Below are positions 11,866-20,995 of a stretch of DNA of 64,000 nucleotides, in pieces. Position 1 is the stretch's first letter. Each line of letters begins with the position of its first letter. The DNA is from Montifringilla adamsi. Lineage: Eukaryota > Chordata > Aves > Passeriformes > Passeridae. The notes under the pieces were generated by a model. That model saw only the letters and a program-made list of their open reading frames with translations. It did not search any database and was not told the origin of the DNA. The stretch spans positions 813,383 through 877,382 of the forward strand of contig JAGGNK010008892.1 in NCBI GenBank assembly GCA_017590115.1. The letters run 5' to 3'. The position numbers were made by a program, and so were the translations under genes.

Positions 11866-12536
11866 TTACCAGGTCCTACCGTATAGCAAGGTGGAGCAAG
11901 ACATGGCAGTGCCATAGTCAGAAGTAGAAGAGTTTAGGTGAGACAAACTGGAGACTTGGCTCTGCAGAGAGGAAGGGCTGGCCGAGTGCTGTCCCATGTC
12001 TGGAGACTGCCCCGCACTGTTTGTCTGGTGGCTCTGATGCTGTCCGAGGCTGTTGCCATTGGTAGCCACTGTGATCGTTGTAGCTGCCTGCTGCTGATGG
12101 CTCTGGATAGCTGCTGTGGGTGTGTTGGAGCCTGCTTGGCAGGGCTTGCCATCCTTCACAAGCACTGGCACTGCCACCCTTCTGGGAGACTGCTGCTGCT
12201 GGCAGGAGCCGTTCTCCTGTTGCATCTGCTGCTGCGCAGCCTTGTCTTTGGCCTGGCGTTTCATCTTGTAGCGGTGATTCTGGAACCAGATTTTGACCTG
12301 AGTCGGGGTGAGATGTATCATGCTGGCTAAATGTTCCCTCTCCGGGGCGGAGAGGTATTTTTGTTGCTTGAAACGTCTCTCCAGCTCGTAAACCTGGGCC
12401 TGCGAAAAAAGGACCCTCCGTTTCCTCCGCGGCGTGCTCTGGAGCGGGGCCATGCTCTTGCTCACGTCTCCCAGGGAGCCGAGGCTGCCCATGCCTCCCA
12501 TGTTCATGCCCGAGGACGGCGCCATGAAGCGGGAGA
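11866..12536 (-). CDS. NKX2-1: NKX2-1 coding exon B (homeodomain, NK2-SD, C-terminus)
   Basis: The exon begins TCTCCCGCTTC directly after a TTGCAG acceptor and runs to TAA at 11866-11868. It encodes the whole homeodomain, a Gln-rich linker (QQQMQQ and a QQQQ run), the NK2-specific domain and a Ser/Thr/Gln-rich C-terminus. An open frame continues upstream through the intron to about 13086, but that extension is GC-rich intron translation without family similarity. Confidence 0.96.
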
Positions 12537-13667
12537 CTGCAAGGGAGAAGGCGGCACGTTTTAGGCGGCTCGGCTTGGCCCGGCCCGGCCCGAGTGGGGC
12601 CCCGCGCTCCGGCAGCCCCCGCCGCCGCCTGCCCCCAGCGGAGCTCCGCAGCCCCCCGGCAGCCCAGCCCCGGTCTCGGGCCACCCGCGCTTCTAAACAG
12701 CCACTCGGGTCCCTGGGGCGAGCGGTGGCCCCCTTCTCGCCCGGCCCAGCCCCGGTGAATAAGGGCGACCACTCACCCTTCGTCCTGCCCGGGGGCACAG
12801 CCGGGAAAGTACCTAAAGTGACAGCCGCGGCGGCAGCAGCCGCGGACAGCGGCTCCGCCGGCGCCGGCCGAAGAGGACTCTGCCGCTCCCCTGCCGCTTC
12901 CCGGGATGCGGACCCGGCGCCTCCGGCTTCCCCCCTCGCCCGCCCGGTGCCGGGCGGCGCGCAGGCGGACGGGCACCCCCGGCTCCCTTTGGGCCCCCGG
13001 GCCGCGACTCTCCCGCCCCGCTGGACGGCGAGAGCCAGGCTCCCGCTCCCCGCCGCAGCCGGGCTTCCAACCCCTTTGCCCCGCAAAAGCAGCCGCGGGA
13101 AGCTGACGTGCGACCGGCCGGGGTGGAAAGACCGGGTACGATCCTCGGGCAGGAGAAGGAATTTGGGGTTTAGGGGGGGCGCGTCTGGGTTTGAGACCGA
13201 CTTTTGCCCTGTCGCGGACCCCCCGTGCCTTCTGCCCGCGGTGTGTCGGGGCAGTTGCGCCGCAAGCCCCCTTCGGCCACCCAGCCCCGAGCTGACTTAC
13301 TTGAGGAAAAGCGGGGATCCGGGTTGGTGCCGTACCATCCTGTCGCCGAAGCGCTGTTCCTCATGGTGTCCTGGTAAGGCGGCAGCTCGCTCATGTTGCC
13401 CAGGTTCCCATTGCAATAGCCCCCCATCGTAGCATGGGAGAGCTGGGGGACCCCTGCAGCTGTCATATGGTAGGCGGCAGTCACTGTTCCGTTGTGGCCC
13501 ATGGGGTGCTGCTGCATGGCCGGCTGAGAAACCTGAGACTGTCTGTAGGCTGACAGGGGAGCCCCCAAGTTACTGGCCTCCATGCCCACTTTCTTGTAGC
13601 TTTCCTCCAAAGGACTCAAGATGTCAGACACTGAGAAAGGAGTCGTATGCTTTGGGCTCATCGACAT
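11866..13667 (-). CDS. NKX2-1: NK2 homeobox 1 (thyroid transcription factor 1), two coding exons
   Basis: The coding sequence joins 13667-13301 to 12536-11866 (minus), giving 345 aa. NKX2-1 is a nuclear transcription factor for thyroid, lung and ventral forebrain development. The protein starts [10 protein letters not shown] and has the tinman-like TN motif at about residues 9-22 ([14 protein letters not shown]). The homeodomain is residues 159-218, with [11 protein letters not shown] in helix 3 and the NK2-diagnostic Tyr at homeodomain position 54. The NK2-specific domain ([10 protein letters not shown]) is near 241-255, and the protein ends in LLYGRTW. The intron is phase 1, donor GTAAGT and acceptor TTGCAG, restoring the family sequence PDPRF-SS-ISRFM. 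The start has A at -3. Length is close to the usual ~370 aa; the mammalian Gly- and Ala-rich runs are absent. The identity is secure. Confidence 0.97.
12537..13300 (-). other. NKX2-1: NKX2-1 intron, 764 bp, CpG-rich
   Basis: A GT-AG intron of phase 1. It is very CpG-rich (roughly 12560-13290) and stop-poor on both strands, producing long spurious frames, including a plus-strand frame of over 300 codons. It is probably part of the NKX2-1 CpG island. Confidence 0.9.
13301..13667 (-). CDS. NKX2-1: NKX2-1 coding exon A (residues 1-122 plus first base of codon 123)
   Basis: The exon encodes the N-terminal transactivation region including the TN motif. The start ATG at 13667-13665 is followed by a second in-frame ATG at codon 3. 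The exon ends TCCTCAA before GTAAGT (intron side at 13300). Reading past this donor adds a non-family tail, which confirms the splice. Confidence 0.95.
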
Positions 13668-13677
13668 GATTCGGCGG
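13668..13677 (-). other. NKX2-1: Upstream in-frame codons (R-R-I) and 3' splice acceptor for an extended NKX2-1 isoform
   Basis: Directly before the MSMSPK start the minus strand reads CCCCAG, then C CGC CGA ATC, encoding R-R-I in frame. The extended mammalian isoform has the same RRI residues before MSMSPK. The AG at 13679-13678 is preceded by CCC and 20 T, an excellent polypyrimidine tract, so a splice acceptor here is very likely. I could not identify the matching donor or upstream exon. That exon may be non-coding or carry the long-isoform start. Confidence 0.75.
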
Positions 13678-13683
13678 CTGGGG

Positions 13684-13713
13684 AAAAAAAAAAAAAAAAA
13701 AAAGGAGGGGGGA

Positions 13714-13759
<46 letters not shown>
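13684..13759. repeat. A20 - spacer - T43 inverted homopolymer pair
   Basis: Twenty A (13684-13703), a 13-base purine-rich spacer, then 43 T (13717-13759) on the plus strand. On the transcribed (minus) strand this reads A43, spacer, T20, CCCCAG, so the T20 is the polypyrimidine tract of the NKX2-1 acceptor and can pair with the A43. Homopolymer lengths may be imprecise in the assembly. Confidence 0.9.
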
Positions 13760-13761
<2 letters not shown>

Positions 13762-14035
13762 CAGATATTCTGGTGTTGCCTTAACGCCGATCTTGTTGGA
13801 TGTACACGTAACCGAGTGGACGAAGTCCGCCTTAATTGGATTGAGTGGAGGCTCAGGGCTGCCTTTCGTTTGTTTTAGCCAGACGCCAGGTTTTAGGCTG
13901 CCACCAGAGGCGGGGCATAGGCACTAAAGCAACAAGACAATAGAAGCCTACATCTTGCCCAAGATAATTAGCTTACATGCTGATGACAAGGTAAACACCT
14001 TTAAGTCTTACTTGTCAGAATTTTTTTTATGTCTT

Positions 14036-14072
<37 letters not shown>

Positions 14073-14688
14073 CCCCGGGGTGACAATATCGTGGACGGGA
14101 AATGGAAGGCAAAGCAAAAAAGACCACCATTTGACTGGGTGAAAGGATTTAAAAACAGCTCCCGGGTGGCAAGGCTGTCAGCCCAGCCTTTGTGAGAGCT
14201 GGGGAAACGGGGTGGAATGCCAGTAAGCCAAAGGACAGAATCTCCCTCTTCCCCCACTAAGTTTGGTCCGGAAGGAGCCCCGCCGGCGGGAGGATAACTC
14301 TTCGGAGGGCAGATCTTTCTCTCCGGGCCACAGCTCCCCTCGCCCCGCACTCCCCGCACTGGCTTGTCAGATGCCCCGGCCGGCTGGGGCTGAACAAGCG
14401 CTTGGGGTTCCGCATCTCGGGAACACTCTCTGTGTCTCCTAAGACATTCAGTGCAAGGATGGTTTGTCTCCCTAAACCCACAAATTCCTTTCAGTTAGGG
14501 ATTTTTTTTTTTAATATCTCAGAGAGGGGTGGAAAACACAAGTTTGCAAAATCAATCAGTAATTTAATTGCCTAGGAGGAGAGACCGATGAAAAATAGGT
14601 TAGCGCAAAATGTCGCTTGTTATTCTCAAAGGCAAAGACTCTCACAGTCTCTCGTGGTCCCTCTGAAGCTGAAGCTGCGTTCTAAGGT
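13760..14688 (-). other. NKX2-1: NKX2-1 5' leader / first intron region
   Basis: This lies between the putative TATA box and the acceptor at 13678, so it should contain the upstream exon and an intron. It shows a GC-rich segment at about 14270-14400 with short open frames, none matching the mammalian long-isoform N-terminus. No strong GTRAGT donor was recognised, so exon limits are not assigned. Confidence 0.5.
14038..14072. repeat. Poly-T homopolymer, 35 bases
   Basis: An uninterrupted T run on the plus strand, about 280 bp from the T43 run, within the inferred NKX2-1 upstream intron or leader. Confidence 0.9.
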
Positions 14689-14696
14689 TATTTATA
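14689..14696 (-). promoter_or_regulatory. NKX2-1: Candidate TATA box for NKX2-1
   Basis: The minus strand reads TATAAATA, a strong TATA element in the gene's orientation, 1.02 kb upstream of the start codon. A transcription start near 14655-14665 would follow. Use of this promoter is an inference; other starts further upstream, for example near the 15.9-16.1 kb CpG patch, are possible. Confidence 0.5.
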
Positions 14697-15939
14697 CAGC
14701 ACGGGAGCTGGATGGAGAAGACCTCTCCGGTCATCTGCTACACGACCTTGCCAATGAATTCCCTGTAGTTTCCAATAAACTGCAATTTCTGGCACTTTCG
14801 GATCTCTTCTTGGATCCGGTGTGAAAACAAAAGCGATCCATTCACAGCCACACGCACACGTACAGGCAGCCAGTAGCTAATGTCACTTGGGTCTTTGAAG
14901 AAATCTTCCAACCCCTAGTGTCTCCAAAGCTTATATTTCGGGGTGATTCGGGTGGAGGAAAGAAACATCCCCTGAGTGTTTCACACCCCGGCCTACGGCC
15001 CTGGCAACCACAATTTAATACAGCGATTACCTGAATATTAAGAAAATTACAGCGAAGGTACAGTTAACCCTGGGACTTTGAAGTGTCAAGTAACTATTTA
15101 GTAATTGCACTTGTAAATATGTTTGTGCTCGGCTGGTTCGTGCTTAAAAATGCAAAAGTGCACTTGCTACCCGGGAATAACTAAATATCTTTGTCTAAAG
15201 TGGCAGCATAAATAGCCGGTCGCTTTGTGGCTGTGCTTGATATTAGTACATAAGGATCATTTTGCTTCAATTGGGAGGCTCTCATTCACTAGGCAAGAAA
15301 CCGTTTAGGAGAAAGTAGGTTCCCGTATGAGAGTTAACATCCTTCAAGTGTAAGCCTCAGTCTTGATTACACTTTAGAGCTCTGCAAGAGGTGAGCTTTT
15401 CCACACAAATATAATCGGGGGAACTTTCCTTCAATCAGGCCTCCAGCTCTCTTACATCATCTCAGCTGCTTCTTTCGGCACTAGCTCCCTCAAGGCTGAA
15501 TATCCCGAAGTGGGCTGGTTGTGAGTCTGCTGGGTCACCAAAGGCAGAGAAGGGCGACTTTGGGCTAGAAGGGCGTTTGGTTTTTACCTCTTCTTTTTCC
15601 TCTTTTGTTTTAAAACCTTTCAGTCTCGTCTTTCCAGATCTCCAGAACATTTCTATACACTACACACACCCCCCCTTCCTCGCCCCCATTTTTCCCATTT
15701 CTGCTCGTATTTTTGAGTATGGTCTTTGGTTTTGTTCCCACAGAGAGAGAGAGACTCGACCTTGCCTTAGTGGTTTGATTGCTTGGGGTTTGTGGTTGGT
15801 TTTTTTCACCCCCAATTCCAGACACTCCATCCCCATGCCTCTTTCATGAGCCCTTAAAAGAAGGAAGTGGATGGAAGGAAAAAAAAAAATACTGCACGAT
15901 CCACCAAAACGACGGCTCAGACGGTTTTAATCGGGGGCG
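14697..15939 (-). promoter_or_regulatory. NKX2-1 proximal upstream region with CAAGTG (NKX2-type) sites
   Basis: A repeat-free AT-rich block immediately upstream of the putative TATA box. CAAGTG cores, the NK2-family recognition element, occur at 15108-15113 and 15161-15166 (minus strand), and TCAAGTG at 15344-15350 (plus). NKX2-1 is known to bind such sites and autoregulate in mammals; action here is inference. Confidence 0.4.
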
Positions 15940-16140
15940 AAAGGCGGCAAGTGACCTCGCAATTTGTGGGGCAGGAGCAGAGACTCCGCTCCCATCCACG
16001 AGAGTGCGAGGTGGGGCAGCGGGTAGGCCCCAGCAGCAGCTCCGGCGGCGGGAGCGGGGCGCGGGGCTCCGGACGGAGCAGAGCGGAGCCGCCCTGCGCC
16101 GGCCCCGGAGCGCCGCCCGAGCCACCCTTTGGCCGCCGGC
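15940..16140. other. CpG-rich patch upstream of NKX2-1
   Basis: Dense CpG over about 200 bp, ending at an AT-rich TTATTTATCC segment (16147-16156), which on the minus strand reads GGATAAATAA and could serve as a weak TATA-like element. It is a candidate alternative NKX2-1 promoter. Confidence 0.45.
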
Positions 16141-16357
16141 TGCGCCTGCCAGAGCTTATTTATCCTCTCACTCGAATGAGCGCAGCTCAATCGCCTCCGA
16201 AACATTGCTCGGTTAGGTTATCCCGAGCGAGTCGGGCCTTGGCTCTGCGTGGGGTCTGGTAGAGAGAAGCTAATGCGAGAGCTCTTCGTTCACCTTTGCT
16301 GGGAAGCGGGTGAGACTCCCTCGTGCACGTCTGACCGCTGAGTTAGGAGTACTACCC

Positions 16358-16409
16358 GCGCGTACTAGCGCGTACTACCCGGCTAAAAGTGTAGCTACTT
16401 TTAGCCGGG
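16358..16409. repeat. Tandem decamer followed by perfect GC-rich hairpin
   Basis: GCGCGTACTA is repeated exactly twice head-to-tail (16358-16367, 16368-16377). It is followed directly by an inverted repeat: arm CCCGGCTAAAAGT (16378-16390), loop GTAGCT, arm ACTTTTAGCCGGG (16397-16409). The arms match in all 13 positions. No transposon context is visible. Confidence 0.9.
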
Positions 16410-17219
16410 CTAGATGGACGCGGTGTAAAGGAAACCCCTGCTTTCCGGCCCCAAATGAGCTACAACGGGGCAAGTCAGACCATGGACAACGGGCGAGAAA
16501 ACTTCGCTGATGTCGTCTCCCTTCACTCTCCCTTTTCTTCCAAGCCCTCCACCGGAGTTTCGTCTGCCAGAGATGGCTGCTCCCAGCTTGCGGGGAGGGT
16601 GGCCGTCCCGACAGAGTCCTGCCTAGGCTGCCTTTAGCGAAATGTTCGTTTACCTGGTGAGGCTGCTTAGTAAAACACTCGAGTTAAAAAGAAATGCTAA
16701 GGAGGAGAGCAAGGAAGATGAGATGCGTTCTGCCTGGTGGAAGCATTTTCATGAGAAAGGCACGGTTTTCACCCCGTGTTTGCAGAAATGCGGCTACACG
16801 GACGTCCCTTCAATAGCTTCTGACCCCACACAATCCTTTTGATAACACTCGAGAGGTGGAAGAATGGGAGACTTTGTCAATCAAATGGTGCCAATCCCAA
16901 TGGAAACGGTGCCACCAAGACCGCAGAGCGTTTCCTCATCAACTGGATTGCGGGGGCTGGGAACTCAAGAATCAGCTTTTGAAAGTGCGCACAGGGCTCT
17001 CCAAAGACAACAATGTCTTTTTTATACGAGCTGCTGTGCCTCCCCAAGGGGAATCAAATATGTTCGGCCAGGCAGAGCTCGGAGGACTCGAAGGGCAGAG
17101 GGTAAGGGTCCCAGGCAAACCGCACGCAAATTCTTTCTCAACAAGAAAGACGCTTTCTAGGTGTAACTTTTTGACACAAAGCCATCAGGTGCTCCGTGCT
17201 CCCTCTGGATCAGTTCACG
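16410..17219. other. Unique upstream sequence, no gene recognised
   Basis: Moderately GC-balanced unique sequence. Plus-strand frames near 16.86-17.38 kb show no known domain. I see nothing else that can be defined. Confidence 0.45.
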
Positions 17220-20200
17220 GGTGCACGTCTGGCTGCAGCCCCTGCCCAGCCCTGCCGCCCCCGCTCCCAGCGCCGAGGAGGCGGCCCTGCCCCTGCCCTG
17301 CCCGCAGCGTACAGCCCGCCCTGCCGCGGGGCCAGCCGCTCCCAGAGAGCTCCGAGTTAGAGGTGGCAAGAGCAGATCTGTGACAGAGCGCTTTCTTCGC
17401 ATCTGGCCATCAGTAAAAGTCTAACACATTCATCGAGAGACGTAAATGACCACCTGGAAAAATGGCACCACCGAGGCAGCTTGCCGCAACTCGCCCCTCT
17501 CGACCCACCCTGAACGTGCTCATAGAAACCTCATCTGATTGCTTGTGCATGTCGGTGTAATACACCCTCTGTTTCCCCATGCACCCCAGAATGGAAGATG
17601 TGCCCAGCACACCTACGCCGGGAGCGGAGGTTTCCGTAGTGATAGTGTAGGGCGGACTTGTGTCCATGCCGGCCGCGGGCAGGGCGCTGGGAGCCGCTCC
17701 CGCCTGGAGAGCACATGCTTGGGCGTGTAAGAAGGCAGGAGTCCTCCCAGAGACGCACCCTGCGAGCGCTACCTAGGCACGGAGCGCTCTGGGTGTGTGT
17801 GCGGGGGGGAAACGTCTGTTGTGGCTCATAGGGACAATTCCTCGCCGTGGGAAAGCCCCCCTGCCCTGGTTATCTCGTTAGGGTGGGAGAAACCCCTCAG
17901 TACAGCGGGCGAAACCTCTCCCCCTGGCGTGGGAACCTAAGGCAACCAGCGAGACCACCAAAGGCTAAAGCGAAAATCCTCACCCCTCCGCAGAGCACGC
18001 ACAGTTGCTCCTCCAGCTGCCCAGGGCGTGGAGCATCTCGCAGCTGGGGGTTCTCGGGGCCCCTTCGCCACCGGTGCCTGGCGGCCCCACTCGCAAAGCT
18101 CCGTGCCAGCGAGGGCAGCGTTGCCTCCGCTCAGCTCTTTTCCCTCCTTCCCCAGTTGCTGGAGGACGGCTGAGCCCTCCTGCCCTAGTCCTCGACACCC
18201 TCCCCGTCCTTTCCTTCGCCGGGCCGTTCCCGGCCAAGAGGGCCAGGGTGGGGCCAGGTACGGGGTGCCAGGGCAGGGCTCCCGGAGCCGCGGCGGCGGG
18301 CGGAGGGCCGCCGTGCCAGGGCGGGGGCTGCGGGGCCCCGGGGCACGCCTCGGCCCGCCAGCCACACCGCGCCCCTCCGCGGCTGCCCTGCGTGGGGACC
18401 CGCGGGAAAGGGCTCTTTGTAGTCATGGGGGCCCCAGTAGTCTCGAGTGGATAGCAGCATCGCTCGCTTCGATGTGTGAACTACTGTCTGATCCCCTCTC
18501 CCGATATTATCAGCAGTTAATAGAAGCCCTCCACATCTGGCTTGCTTAGTGTCAGTAGACTGTCACCACCGCAACAGTGTCAGTACACACATGCAAGACT
18601 TATTGTTGCCCTGAAGCGTTTTTCATACACCCAAGACAGCGGTGATTATGCGGAGGACTGCTTGAAGGTGGTTGTTGAGACAATTTGCTAAAAGTTAGCC
18701 TGTAGAGAGAGTTAAAAATATAAGCACGTTTTATTTAGATATAAAATACTTTTAGTCGGTATATGCCTACAAACAGAATCCCGCCAGGATCTATCTATTT
18801 ATCTGCTTTTAGGTATAACTATTAGTATATTACTTTAGCTACCTTAGGAGTTATGCGCTTTTGTATGTGTTCCCAGACATGCCTACACAAACACATACAA
18901 GCGTGGGGCTGCATACCTCCGGCAGTGGGTATGCATGAGTATATATTTACGCATACATTCACAGTCCTCAACCCTATCGTCTCTTAAGTGTTTCAAAAAG
19001 GAACTCAGCTTTTAAGTGGGTCACCTCGCCGCCCTCCCTTCCCCTTCCCTCGCCCAGGCCTGCGGCCGCGCCGGCGCCGGGAAAAGGGGCTCTCGGCTCC
19101 CGGGTGGGGCTGGACGCGGAGGCGACGGCCATGGACGTGCCTGCGGGTGCAGAGTGGAGGGGCGGGCTGGAGGTCGCACCCGGCAGTTTGATTTTCCGCA
19201 GACCTTTTCTGTTTCAGCGCGGCTGGCGGCGGCGGGCGGCGCGGGGGCTCGCTGCTCACTGCCCCCCGGTTTGGTCTCGAAGCTCTCCCCGTGCCTCCGG
19301 ACCGCCCCGCCGAGGGCCCCGGGGAGCCGCAGCCTGCCCGGTGCGCGCTGCGGGGCGGGGGCTCCGCGCCCTGCCGCGCCCTTGGGGCTGCGCGGACGGC
19401 TCACGGGCCGGGCCGGGGGCGCTCCCCCGCGCCCGCCGGGAGTATGCGAGCTGCTGGACGGGCGACCTTTCCCCCTCGACCTTACCCTGGGGGTAACCAA
19501 AGCTCCCTTTTATTTTCAATGTCACTTCGGAGTTTGCCTTTTGTTCTCCGATACCTCTCGCTTCCAGGGATACGGGTGGCTCCCCGCTGGCTCGGGGAAG
19601 GGCTAGCGGTTGCAAAGACATCTCATTTAAAAACGACAGTGGAGTCCTTTCGACCAGCCCGTGTGGTGCCCGGGCTTTATTTTCGTAACGGGGAGAATAG
19701 AATTGTTTGTTTTGCTTTTGTTTTCACAGCAAAACTCGAGGCCAACTTACAGGAGGGCTGATAGGAACCCCGGCCCTTCCTCGTTGCCCTTGGGTGTCCA
19801 GCAGGGCCACCCAGCCGAGGACCGACGCATCCGGTGTTTGACCACGGCAGCCCGGGATCCCGCGCAAACGGCGCGTCTTCAGGCGTATCTGTCCGCGGAT
19901 GCCCTGCTGTCACTGATTTCGGAGTGACCGAGTGCTCTGGTTATTGCCCTCAAATTATTTTCTGCCTCTCCTCTACTCCTCCGTCTGCTGCTTGACCTGA
20001 GCTCCCCCAGTGGCTTTAATTCTGAAGGAAGCTGCCATCTGTCTCATTGTGCCCTTGGCTTTTTTATCTGGGCAGGGGCCATCAGTGCGAGGTGAGCGCT
20101 GCAGGCGCTGCCAGCCGTGCGGAGGGACCCGCCGGGGCGCAGGGACCTGCAGCGGCCTCCCTCCGCTGGCCGCCGGGGAAAGCGCAGCGCCGGGCCCGGG

Positions 20201-20260
20201 CCGCCAGGGCTGGCCATCATCACCCGGGCCTGCAGGCTTGCTGCTGTTGCTGCTGAAATT
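17220..20260. other. Cluster of CpG-rich patches far upstream of NKX2-1
   Basis: GC/CpG-dense segments at about 17220-17360, 18000-18420, 19020-19480 and 20080-20220 are separated by AT-rich unique DNA. Frames are long on both strands but mutually overlapping and without family similarity. Divergent non-coding transcripts are known near mammalian NKX2-1, and such islands could be their promoters. No exon structure can be supported from sequence alone. Confidence 0.45.
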
Positions 20261-20947
20261 CCACCCTAGCCAAGGCAAAATCATATAAATGAGGAAACAG
20301 AACGGGAATTTGCTTAGTCGCCCTTGGGATGTAATTACATGGATCTTCATCCATTTTCACTGTGCGTTTCTCCAAATCTAGGGGGAAGGATTAGCTTCTT
20401 TTACTGTTGCTGCAGCTCTTCCTCAACACCTTCCTACAGAGGTAGCTCTGCCTCTAAGCAAGATTCTTCCCCCTCCCTGGGGAAAGTGAAATTTGCCTGT
20501 TCCTGGATCAAGAGGAACTGTTTAATAATTTGTGCCTGTTCCAAAAGCTTGCTTTACAGCAGCACAGTCAAACAGTTTCAAATTGTGCTCTTGCTAGTTG
20601 ATGGTCATATACACAAAAGATTCTCACTCAAAAACTGCCTTTTGGGAGTGACTCTGCCTCTTCCCCAGCTGCTTCCTACCTTCTGAGCTTGTAGCCCAGG
20701 AATCCATCCCGTGAGGGCTGCTCTCAGTCCCTGCTCTGCAGGAGCAGCACAATTGCCCCACACTCTCCTCTGATTGTGGGAAATGAAGGTGCAAATGCCA
20801 TCCAGGGCTGATGGAGGAAGAGCTGACATGAATCAGTGAGCTAGCCTGGCAGGGCCAGAGTGGCCCAACTGCCCACTCAGAGTGGTAGGTCATTTGTTTA
20901 TCTGTTATGTGAACCTTAAAAACCAACAATTCCCAAGTCTTAGAAAA
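20261..20947. other. Intergenic, nothing definable
   Basis: This is the transition from the CpG-rich upstream flank to ordinary AT-balanced intergenic DNA. I see no gene or repeat. Confidence 0.5.
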
Positions 20948-20995
20948 CCCAACCAACCAACCAACCAGCCAACCAACCAACCAACCAACCAACCA
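20948..20995. repeat. (AACC)n microsatellite
   Basis: About twelve units of AACC with one interruption (CAGCC), followed by an A/C-rich tail to about 21025. Confidence 0.95.

Noticed and set aside
12537..13086. N-terminal extension of the NKX2-1 homeodomain exon to a start at 13086
   Set aside because: The extension is intron sequence. A TTGCAG acceptor and the restored PDPRFSSISRFM junction show the exon begins at 12536.
12434..13432. Plus-strand open frame of over 300 codons antisense to NKX2-1
   Set aside because: It runs antisense through a CpG-rich intron and both coding exons. Its translation is Arg/Pro/Ala-rich with no family similarity, so it is a shadow of GC-rich, stop-poor DNA.
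19016..19606. 196-codon plus-strand frame
   Set aside because: It lies in a CpG-rich patch with equally long frames on the other strand. No domain is recognised.
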